From an uncultured Mycoplasmatota bacterium (GTDB taxonomy: Bacteria; Bacillota_I; Bacilli_A; RF39; UBA660), in contig USGP01000002.1 of the NCBI GenBank assembly GCA_900554315.1, positions 1 to 64,000 on the forward strand: a stretch of 64,000 bases of DNA, in the 5' to 3' direction. The notes beneath the pieces were generated by a model, which saw only the letters and a list, made by a program, of their open reading frames with translations, was not told the DNA's origin and searched no databases. Below are positions 56,366-64,000 of this stretch, in pieces. The translations under genes and the position numbers were made by a program. Position 1 is the first letter of the stretch. Each line of letters opens with the position of its first letter.

Positions 56366-58574
56366 TAAAATCAATATTTTCTATTAATTTGTCAACTTTT
56401 CTTGCCCCCATTTCCTGGTATTCAGAGTTTTTTAATATTTCATTAGAAAACTTTATAAAATTACTTTTAGTAATATCAGGAAATTTATTATGAAGTTTGT
56501 TGTGAATAATTTTCCTTATTGACTTTTCAGAAAAAGGAGAAAAATATCCAATAAAATCTATTCTATTTAATAATTCAGCACCTAAAAAAGCTTTTAACGA
56601 ATTTCTTATATTAGAAAAAGAGCCAGAAACAAATCCAATTTCTTCTTGATTTGTCCCTAAATTAGAAGTCATAAAAATTTGAACATGTCTAAAAGAAACC
56701 TCCTCTCCATAAGATGTTGTCATAATACCATCATCCAACACTTGAAGGAAAAGTTTCAAAACACTTGGATGTGCTTTTTCAATTTCATCTAATAAAAGAA
56801 TAGAATAAGGATGCAATTTTATTTTTTCCAAAACACTAGTTTTATCTAAATATCCAGCATAGCCAGGAGGAGAACCAATAATTTTAGAAACAGAATTAGA
56901 ATCTTTATATTCGCTCATATCCAATTTAAAAATTGACTCTTTTGAATAAAAAAGTTTTGCATATTCACGAACCAATAATGTTTTTCCTAATCCACTTTTT
57001 CCAACAAAAAGAAAACATTTTGGTGTAATTCTATTTTTATTCTTTATACTTAATGATTCAACAAAAGAAGAAATAACATCATCTTGTCCTAATACCTTAG
57101 ATGACAAAACCTTTTTTAAAGCCACAGTATCTAATTGCATAATCTTTTTAATAGGTATATGGGTTTTATGATAAATAACATCATACACTGTATCTAAATC
57201 CAAAATTTCTTTTTTTCTGCTTCTAAACTGCAAATTTAACTGATTTAATTCATTTTGCAAAGTTTGCTCCTTCTTTCGTAATTTAGTAGCATCTTTATAA
57301 TCATGTTGAATAATATAGTTGTTCTTTTTCTCTATTATAGAAGATAACTTAATCTGTAAATGTTGCATATGCTTTTCTTCATCTGTAAAAGAAGAAACTT
57401 TGCGAGAACAAGACTCATCTAACAAATCAATAGCTTTATCAGGTTGCTTTCCCATAGATAAATATCTATCGGACAACTCAGAAATAGAATCTAAAATTTC
57501 ATTAGATAAAATGATATCATAATATTCCTCATAAATATCTTTTAAATGATACATAATATTTTTTACATTTTCTAAGCTCGTTTCATATACCATAACTTTC
57601 TGAAATCTTCGATCAAAAGCTTTATCACTTTCTAGATATTTTGTATATTCAGCTTTGGTTGTGGCTCCAATGATTTTAATTTTACCTCTAGCCAAATATG
57701 GTTTTAAAATATTAGAAGCATCAATTGCACCTTCAGCACCACCTGCACCAATAATAGTATGTATCTCATCAATAAACAAAATAATATTAGGAGTTTGTTC
57801 TAATTCTTGAACAATCTTATTCATTCGCTCTTCAAATTCACCACGATATTTTGTACCAGACACTAAAGCAGACATAGAAACACTCAAAATACGCATATTC
57901 TTTAATTTGTTAGGAACCAAGCCTAATACAATTCGACGAGCAAGTTCTTCTACCAAAGCAGTTTTTCCAACCCCTGCATCCCCAATTAAGAGAGGATTGT
58001 TTTTTTTTCGACGCATTAATATTTCAATAATTTGGCATATCTCATCTTCTCTACCAATAACTGGATCAAATTGTTCACCTCTTGCTTCTTCTGTAAAATC
58101 AACGGTAAAATCTTCTAAAAAAAGATGTGTAGAAGAATTATGAAGCGAACCAACATAATGAAGAGAAAAAGTATCATACAAAGTATCCAAATCTATTCCC
58201 ATACTCATCATAATACGATTAGCAACACCTTCTCCCTCCTCTAATAAAGACTCAAATAAAGCTTCAACACTGACATCTTTATCGTCATCTTTACTATCTA
58301 AAATTGCATTTTCAATAATTTTCTTTAACAACGGCGTATATAAAAACCATTCGCTTTCCTTATTTCCAACTCCCAAAACCTCAATTAGCTTTTGTTTAAA
58401 ATTTTGATAATTTAAATTAAAATTAGATAACAAATCCAAAAAATCTTGATTACCATAATGAAGAATAGACAATAGCAAATGTTCACTACTAACATAAGGA
58501 TGTTTTAATTCTAACATTTCTTTTTTAGACATAATTAAAATCTTTTGAGCTTCTTCTGTAAATCTTGAAAACAT
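56352..58574 (-). CDS. clpC: ClpC-type AAA+ unfoldase
   Basis: 740 aa, two AAA+ modules. N-domain FSRFTEEAQKILIMSKKEMLELKHPYVSSEHLLLSIL; AAA1 Walker A GDAGVGKTA and Walker B ILFIDEIHT; a short middle domain (about 405-455) as in ClpC, not ClpB; AAA2 Walker A GKSGLGKTL, Walker B ILLLDEIEKAHPSV; and an IGF loop (EEIGFVSG) for ClpP docking. Start: TAGGAGATGATATT before the ATG at 58574; the open frame runs 56 codons further through the promoter. ctsR and mcsAB, its usual partners, are absent, and no CtsR operator is seen. Confidence 0.9.
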   Translation of the reverse strand: MFSRFTEEAQKILIMSKKEMLELKHPYVSSEHLLLSILHYGNQDFLDLLSNFNLNYQNFKQKLIEVLGVGNKESEWFLYTPLLKKIIENAILDSKDDDKDVSVEALFESLLEEGEGVANRIMMSMGIDLDTLYDTFSLHYVGSLHNSSTHLFLEDFTVDFTEEARGEQFDPVIGREDEICQIIEILMRRKKNNPLLIGDAGVGKTALVEELARRIVLGLVPNKLKNMRILSVSMSALVSGTKYRGEFEERMNKIVQELEQTPNIILFIDEIHTIIGAGGAEGAIDASNILKPYLARGKIKIIGATTKAEYTKYLESDKAFDRRFQKVMVYETSLENVKNIMYHLKDIYEEYYDIILSNEILDSISELSDRYLSMGKQPDKAIDLLDESCSRKVSSFTDEEKHMQHLQIKLSSIIEKKNNYIIQHDYKDATKLRKKEQTLQNELNQLNLQFRSRKKEILDLDTVYDVIYHKTHIPIKKIMQLDTVALKKVLSSKVLGQDDVISSFVESLSIKNKNRITPKCFLFVGKSGLGKTLLVREYAKLFYSKESIFKLDMSEYKDSNSVSKIIGSPPGYAGYLDKTSVLEKIKLHPYSILLLDEIEKAHPSVLKLFLQVLDDGIMTTSYGEEVSFRHVQIFMTSNLGTNQEEIGFVSGSFSNIRNSLKAFLGAELLNRIDFIGYFSPFSEKSIRKIIHNKLHNKFPDITKSNFIKFSNEILKNSEYQEMGARKVDKLIENIDFKYSL

Positions 58575-58593
58575 AATATCATCTCCTATATCT

Positions 58594-58623
58594 ATTTTAG
58601 GAAAAGAAAAAGAGTACATGCAA
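58594..58623 (-). promoter_or_regulatory. Promoter of clpC
   Basis: TTGCAT (58618-58623), 18 bp, TAAAAT (58594-58599), minus strand. No CtsR-type heptad repeats around it. Confidence 0.65.
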
Positions 58624-58644
58624 GAAATACAGTACCCAAAAATA

Positions 58645-58673
58645 AGACAAAAAAAGAGTCTTTCGACTCTTTT
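58645..58673 (-). terminator. Terminator of the permease gene
   Basis: AAAAGAGTC, loop TTTC or GAAA, GACTCTTTT, then T run on the minus strand. Confidence 0.85.
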
Positions 58674-58675
58674 CC

Positions 58676-60205
58676 TTAAATTAGAATTAAAATAGTAAAC
58701 ACGATTAATAATAAAACTAATAATTCTAACAATAATTTCCAAATTGTTTTAAACCATTTTCCATATGAGATTTTTAAATAAGATAAAACTCCCATTAAAA
58801 TTATACTGGTTGGAGCAATTAGCATAACCAAACCATAAGCAGCTTGATATACTACTGCAATTAATGGATAATTGTCAGCGTTGCTTACGATACCAGCAAC
58901 ATATGGTAATGAAGATTGGAAAGCATAAAGTGTATCAACATTAAATAATGCTGATAAAATAGCTACAATAAATGTAGTAAATACATTAAATCCATCAGTA
59001 AGTCCCAAAATTGCATCATAGATAACCATTTGGAAAGAATGATATGTTGTGATTACTAAAATTAAATAAAGAAGAGAAACAATAACTGCTGGACCTAAAG
59101 CGCGTTTTGCACCTTTAATAAATCCATCAATTAAATCATCAAACTTAACTTTATAAATTAAAGCAATAATCAACATAAATACGATAAGAACTACACATAA
59201 ATCTAATACAGACCAAGATCCAAATGGATTAAGAGTTCCTAACAATTTTCCAAAGATTGGGAATCCAAAAATTTCAAATTCAGAAACTGCTGTTGTAGCA
59301 TCATTCATTACTTGTGAGTTAAATGCACCAGCCCATGAAATAAAGGCTAAAACCATAATAATGAAAATTAAAGATAAAACTACTACTAATGGCCAAACAA
59401 CATGTTTTTCTCCACTAACAGCTGCTGGAACATAAGAATCCTCTTCTTCAGTTTCTGTAACAACAATAACTTTTTCTTCTTTTGCTGCTGCTTTAGTTTC
59501 CTTAGAAGATTTAGCTTTTGCTGTTTTAGTTGTTTTCTTAGTTTCTTTAGCAGTAACCTTTTTAACTGCTGAAGCATTATCAGATTTTTTAACTTTTCTA
59601 ATATACATAATAGTATTAAAAATCAATAATACCATTCCTAAGAATAACAAGATGCATTTTACTAACATATCATCAGTAAATTCACTTCCTGTTAAAATAC
59701 TATAGATTACACCAGTATTATTATAACCTAATGTAGTACCTAAAATACCAATCATAGTTGATCCAATAATTGCTAGAGCAGCTACAATCTTATCATATCC
59801 CATTAACAAGATAAGAGATACTAACATTGGGAAGAAAATAATTAATCCTAATTGTAATCCACATAGAGATGTTAGAAGAGCAATAAGTACCATGATAATT
59901 GATAAAACCACTACTTCTTTACCTTTAAATGCTGAAGCTAATTTATCTAACATTGTACGATAAGCAGCTACTTTATTTAACACACCGTAGAAACCACCAA
60001 CAATTAAAATGAAGATAGCAATATAACCAAAGTATGCAAATACAGTAATCGAGTAGCTAGATAAGTCAAATAGCCCAACCTGAGATAGTCCTTCATTAAC
60101 GAAACCAGTTTGACTTGAATAGTAACCAATTGGAATCATCCAAGTTAATAAAACAATAACCAATAACGCTATAAGAACCACTTTAAATATATTATGTTTC
60201 TTCAT
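58676..60205 (-). CDS. YfcC/DcuC-like membrane permease with a charged cytoplasmic linker
   Basis: 509 aa, about 12 hydrophobic segments. It resembles the YfcC/C4-dicarboxylate carrier group: WMIPIGYYSSQTGFVNEG near the start, GGFYGVLNKVAAY, a re-entrant GTTLGYNNTGVIYSI, and in the second half AFISWAGAF, FIKGAKRALGPAVIVSLLYLILV and IAPTSIILMGVLSYLKISYGKWFK. Between the two halves lies about 60 residues rich in Lys, Thr, Ala and Glu (KKVTAKETKKTTKTAKAKSS, then EEKVIVVTETEEED), an unusual insert for this family. Start: GGGAGG 6 nt upstream of ATG; the longer frame crosses the promoter. Substrate unknown. Confidence 0.75.
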   Translation of the reverse strand: MKKHNIFKVVLIALLVIVLLTWMIPIGYYSSQTGFVNEGLSQVGLFDLSSYSITVFAYFGYIAIFILIVGGFYGVLNKVAAYRTMLDKLASAFKGKEVVVLSIIMVLIALLTSLCGLQLGLIIFFPMLVSLILLMGYDKIVAALAIIGSTMIGILGTTLGYNNTGVIYSILTGSEFTDDMLVKCILLFLGMVLLIFNTIMYIRKVKKSDNASAVKKVTAKETKKTTKTAKAKSSKETKAAAKEEKVIVVTETEEEDSYVPAAVSGEKHVVWPLVVVLSLIFIIMVLAFISWAGAFNSQVMNDATTAVSEFEIFGFPIFGKLLGTLNPFGSWSVLDLCVVLIVFMLIIALIYKVKFDDLIDGFIKGAKRALGPAVIVSLLYLILVITTYHSFQMVIYDAILGLTDGFNVFTTFIVAILSALFNVDTLYAFQSSLPYVAGIVSNADNYPLIAVVYQAAYGLVMLIAPTSIILMGVLSYLKISYGKWFKTIWKLLLELLVLLLIVFTILILI

Positions 60206-60223
60206 AATTAACCTCCCATTATC

Positions 60224-60252
60224 ATTATACTTAGATAAAAAGCATTTTACAA
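60224..60252 (-). promoter_or_regulatory. Promoter of the permease gene
   Basis: TTGTAA (60247-60252), 17 bp, TATAAT (60224-60229), minus strand. Confidence 0.75.
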
Positions 60253-60282
60253 GCATTTGACTCTTTTTTTTCTGAAATTTTA

Positions 60283-60313
60283 GTGAAAAAAAGAAAACTC
60301 TATTCAGAGTCTT
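60283..60313 (-). terminator. Terminator of dusB-RDD-lysS
   Basis: AAGACTCT, loop GAAT, AGAGTTTT, then CTTTTTTT on the minus strand; overlaps the lysS stop. Confidence 0.65.
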
Positions 60314-61781
60314 CTTCTTGTTCATTTAAAGGTCTCATCAATGGAAATAAGATAACATCCTTAATGTTTTGAGAGTTAGTTAATAACTGAACAACACGGT
60401 CAATTCCCATACCCCATCCACTAATTGGAGGCATACCACATTCCATAGCAGAGATATAATCATGATCCATTGGCATAGCTTCTTCGTCTCCTTGTGCTTT
60501 TAATTTAGCTTGTTCCTCCAAACGACGAGCTTGTTCTTGTGGATCAACAAGTTCAGAATAAGCATTAATAATTTCAGCACCATTAATAACCAATTGGAAA
60601 CGATCAGTAATTGTAGGATCATCATCATTAGCCCTCGCAAGTGGACTTAAACTAATTGGGTGTTCTGTTAAGAAAATTGGATTAACAATATGTACTCTAG
60701 CAACCTTCTTATACAATTGATCAACTAAATTACCATATCCCAAATTTTCTAATGGAGTTTCACTGTCAATTTCAATATGATCTTCCTTAATTTTTTCTAA
60801 CAATTTTTCCTTTGTATTATAAACTTTGATATCAATATCACTATAACGCAAAATTAAATCTCTAAAACTTACAGCTTCCCATTCTCCACTTAAATCAACC
60901 TCTTTATCACCAATAGTAATAGTCAAAGTACCAAAAAGTTTCATAATAATTGATTGAAGCATTTCTCTTAAAAATTTCATATTATCTTTGTAATTATAAT
61001 AAGCAGCATAACCTTCAATCATAGTAAAATCTTGTAAATGAGTTGCATCAATTCCTTCATTTCTAAAACATCTACCAAGTTCAAATACTTTAGTAAATCC
61101 ACCTACAACAGCACGTTTTAAATAAGTTTCAGGAGCAATTCTCAAATACAAATCAATATCTAATGCATTATGATGAGTAATGAAAGGTTTAGCAGTAGCC
61201 CCACTAGCTTTATTATTCAAAATAGGTGTTTCAATTTCAATATATCCAGCTTCATCCAAATAATTTCTAATTTCACGGATAAAACGACTTCTAAATAAAA
61301 ATCTTTGTTTAGACTCGTCATTCATAATCAAATCTAAATATCTTTGACGATAAATAGTTTCTACATCTTCCACACCATGAAATTTTTCTGGTAATGGTTT
61401 TAAAGCCTTACCCAAGAAAGTAATACTATTAGCACGGATTGTTTTTTCACCAGTGTGAGTAGTAAAAGTCTCTCCTTCTACACCAATAAAATCACCAATA
61501 TCATAATTTGTCTTAAAATCTTGATAAGCTTCTTCTCCAACCATATCTAATTTAACAGAAATTTGAATTTTTCCTTTAATATCTCCAATAGTTAAAAAAC
61601 TCATCTTTCCCATTTTACGCATTAAAATAATACGTCCTGCAACACGAACTCCTGTAACACCATCCTCTAACTTACTAGCATCACAAAGTTCATAATTAAC
61701 CTCATATCTCTCAGGATATGGATTCTTAATATTTTTTAATTTTTCTCTTCTTACTTCTTCTTGTTGACTTAACTCTCGCAT
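60300..61781 (-). CDS. lysS: Lysyl-tRNA synthetase, class II
   Basis: 493 aa. OB-fold anticodon domain (TGVRVAGRIILMRKMGKMSFLTIGD), motif 2 RCFRNEGIDATHLQDFTMIEGYAAY, motif 3 GWGMGIDRVVQLL. Complete. GGAGATG before ATG. Overlaps the RDD gene by 13 nt and is third in dusB-RDD-lysS; dusB-lysS linkage is also found in B. subtilis. Confidence 0.96.
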   Translation of the reverse strand: MRELSQQEEVRREKLKNIKNPYPERYEVNYELCDASKLEDGVTGVRVAGRIILMRKMGKMSFLTIGDIKGKIQISVKLDMVGEEAYQDFKTNYDIGDFIGVEGETFTTHTGEKTIRANSITFLGKALKPLPEKFHGVEDVETIYRQRYLDLIMNDESKQRFLFRSRFIREIRNYLDEAGYIEIETPILNNKASGATAKPFITHHNALDIDLYLRIAPETYLKRAVVGGFTKVFELGRCFRNEGIDATHLQDFTMIEGYAAYYNYKDNMKFLREMLQSIIMKLFGTLTITIGDKEVDLSGEWEAVSFRDLILRYSDIDIKVYNTKEKLLEKIKEDHIEIDSETPLENLGYGNLVDQLYKKVARVHIVNPIFLTEHPISLSPLARANDDDPTITDRFQLVINGAEIINAYSELVDPQEQARRLEEQAKLKAQGDEEAMPMDHDYISAMECGMPPISGWGMGIDRVVQLLTNSQNIKDVILFPLMRPLNEQEEDSE

Positions 61782-62495
61782 GTTTCCATCTCCTTTACTT
61801 TATCACACTTAACAACATCAGTATGAGCAATCACGTCATGTATACCACGACTCTTTTCTCCAAACATAACCATAAAACCACTTATAATAAGAATTAAATA
61901 TTGAAACATTCCAATAATTCCTGCCCCATAAAAATAAGCATTTTGATTAGTAAATAACAAAATTGCAAAACTAATCATATTGATAAGTATAGAATTAATA
62001 ATCATTGATCTAAAAATCATTTGATTCATAGACAAATCTTTATCGTCTTGATCAACCACTTTAATCTTTAACAATTGTTTACCTAAAGTTTGACCATTGT
62101 TTTTCAATTGAAAAACAACAAAATATAAGATATTTAAAAATATAGTTATTAAAGAAAGAATTCCTTGCTTTCTAGCCATCTCATAACTAATACTTATACT
62201 TTGAGTTGTATATTCATCAATGCTAATCTTATTATTCATATAATCTTCTACAACTTCAACACTAGAATCATTCAATTTGTTAATAGAATCCATATCCAAA
62301 AAAGGATAAGCAATAAGAGAAGCTACCATAGATACAATAAAAACATCTAAAATAAATGCAACAATTCTTTGAACAAATAAAGCCTTCTCTACAACAGGTT
62401 TTTTCTTAACCTTATGAACAGTAGATTTCTGCTTTTCCCTTTTTGTTTCATCCTTCTTTTCTTTCTCTTCTACAATAGAAGCCTCTTGTACTTTT

Positions 62496-62509
<14 letters not shown>
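61769..62509 (-). CDS. RDD family membrane protein
   Basis: 246 aa. A charged N-terminal region (about 1-40, [25 protein letters not shown]) is followed by an RDD domain: [24 protein letters not shown] (helix 1 with Arg and Asp of the name motif), a loop, two more helices, [34 protein letters not shown], and a last helix pair. RDD proteins are thought to be small transporters or lipid-interacting proteins; role unknown. Overlaps dusB by 14 nt and lysS by 13 nt, so the three are coupled. Confidence 0.82.
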
Positions 62510-63482
<973 letters not shown>

Positions 63483-63526
63483 TAAATCACCACCACGTTT
63501 ATTGCAAAAACTAATATATCATAGAA

Positions 63527-63554
63527 ACAAAAAAAAGAAAAGAAAGTCTTTTCT
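63527..63554 (-). terminator. Terminator of mscL
   Basis: AGAAAAGA, 3-nt loop, TCTTTTCT, then T6 on the minus strand. Confidence 0.75.
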
Positions 63555-63571
63555 ATAGAATACATACAAAT

Positions 63572-63988
63572 TTAACTTTTCTTTTGTTCTTTTAGCAAAT
63601 CACGAATCTCTTCTAATAACAATACATCTTCAGACTTTTCTTTATCAGAAGTTTTAGAATCGTTTTTTCTTTTAAATTTTTCTAATACTTTTATCATAAT
63701 AAAAATAGAAAAAGAAATAATTAAAAAATCTACAATAGCTTGTAAAAAAGACCCATAGGCAACAACCGCACTACCTACTGTAAATTTTAATTTACTAAAA
63801 TCTAATCCACCTAACAACACACCAATCAAAGGCATTAACATATCCTGAACTAAACTAGTAACAATCTTACCAAAAGCACCACCAATAATAACCCCGACCG
63901 CCATATCAACAACATTACCTCTAGAAATAAATTTTTTAAATTCACCAGCACCCTCTTTTAATTTTTTTATTTCTTCTTTTTCACTCAC
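63572..63988 (-). CDS. mscL: Large-conductance mechanosensitive channel MscL
   Basis: 138 aa. [41 protein letters not shown] is the N-terminal amphipathic helix and TM1 with the gate; [28 protein letters not shown] is TM2; the C-terminal bundle ends [15 protein letters not shown]. The periplasmic loop is short. Start shown is a GTG 12 nt from the window edge; no ribosome site can be seen and the frame stays open to the edge, so the real start may lie just outside. The N-terminus already carries about 17 residues more than typical MscL. Confidence 0.9.
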   Translation of the reverse strand: MSEKEEIKKLKEGAGEFKKFISRGNVVDMAVGVIIGGAFGKIVTSLVQDMLMPLIGVLLGGLDFSKLKFTVGSAVVAYGSFLQAIVDFLIISFSIFIMIKVLEKFKRKNDSKTSDKEKSEDVLLLEEIRDLLKEQKKS

Positions 63989-64000
63989 ATCTAATACTAC

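Overview
The window is about 64 kb of AT-rich DNA. Its gene content and order are those of a low-GC Gram-positive bacterium (Firmicutes/Bacilli). Sigma-A-type promoters (TTGACA, 16-18 bp, TATAAT), strong AGGAGG-type ribosome sites and intrinsic terminators are visible throughout. TGA is used as a stop (for example capA, with the smpB start 4 nt behind it), so this is the standard bacterial code and not the Mycoplasma one. The tmRNA tag ends in AFA, as Mollicutes tags do. The lineage is most likely an uncultured anaerobic gut Bacilli group of the RF39/Erysipelotrichia type; that placement is inference.

Layout. (1) 1-8.0 kb: edge-truncated sortase, S41 protease, thioredoxin-like and LolA/GerS-like envelope proteins, c-di-AMP cyclase CdaA with its regulator CdaR, tRNA-Thr, and an NlpC/P60 wall hydrolase with Ig-like repeats. 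(2) 8.0-12.0 kb: a three-gene CotF-type coat operon, a decayed FAD/Rieske oxidoreductase, and a translationally coupled pair made of a HerA/VirB4-like ATPase and a Cys-rich repeat protein. (3) 12.0-15.0 kb: pyruvate formate-lyase and its activase. (4) 15.1-18.3 kb: ssrA followed by a decayed mobilizable element, with a serine recombinase fused to a frameshifted MobV relaxase, an unknown cargo gene and 12-bp tandem repeats. (5) 18.3-33.7 kb: JAMM protease, divergent Tgt, AIM24, smpB-capA-rnr, secG, a kinase-like protein, two ProRS genes of different types behind one proline T-box, eno and murD. (6) 33.8-35.5 kb: FemX-like transferase and a deoxyribosyltransferase-like protein. (7) 35.5-52.2 kb: str operon (rpsL-rpsG-fusA-tuf), rpoBC, ybxB, rplL-rplJ, rplA-rplK, nusG and secE, with ribosomal-protein leader structures. 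(8) 52.2-64 kb: kinase-like tail-anchored protein, SigH-like sigma factor, rlmB-mrnC-cysS, clpC, a large permease, lysS-RDD-dusB and mscL.

How it fits together. Most of the window is core transcription, translation and envelope machinery on the minus strand. Metabolism seen here is fermentative (Pfl, enolase). Regulation visible in sequence includes a CCU-specific T-box, an L10-type attenuator leader, two hairpins resembling the L1 site of 23S rRNA, and a promoter followed at once by a terminator-like hairpin ahead of ybxB. The least ordinary parts are the ATPase/Cys-rich pair, the collapsed element beside ssrA, the coat genes and the double ProRS operon.
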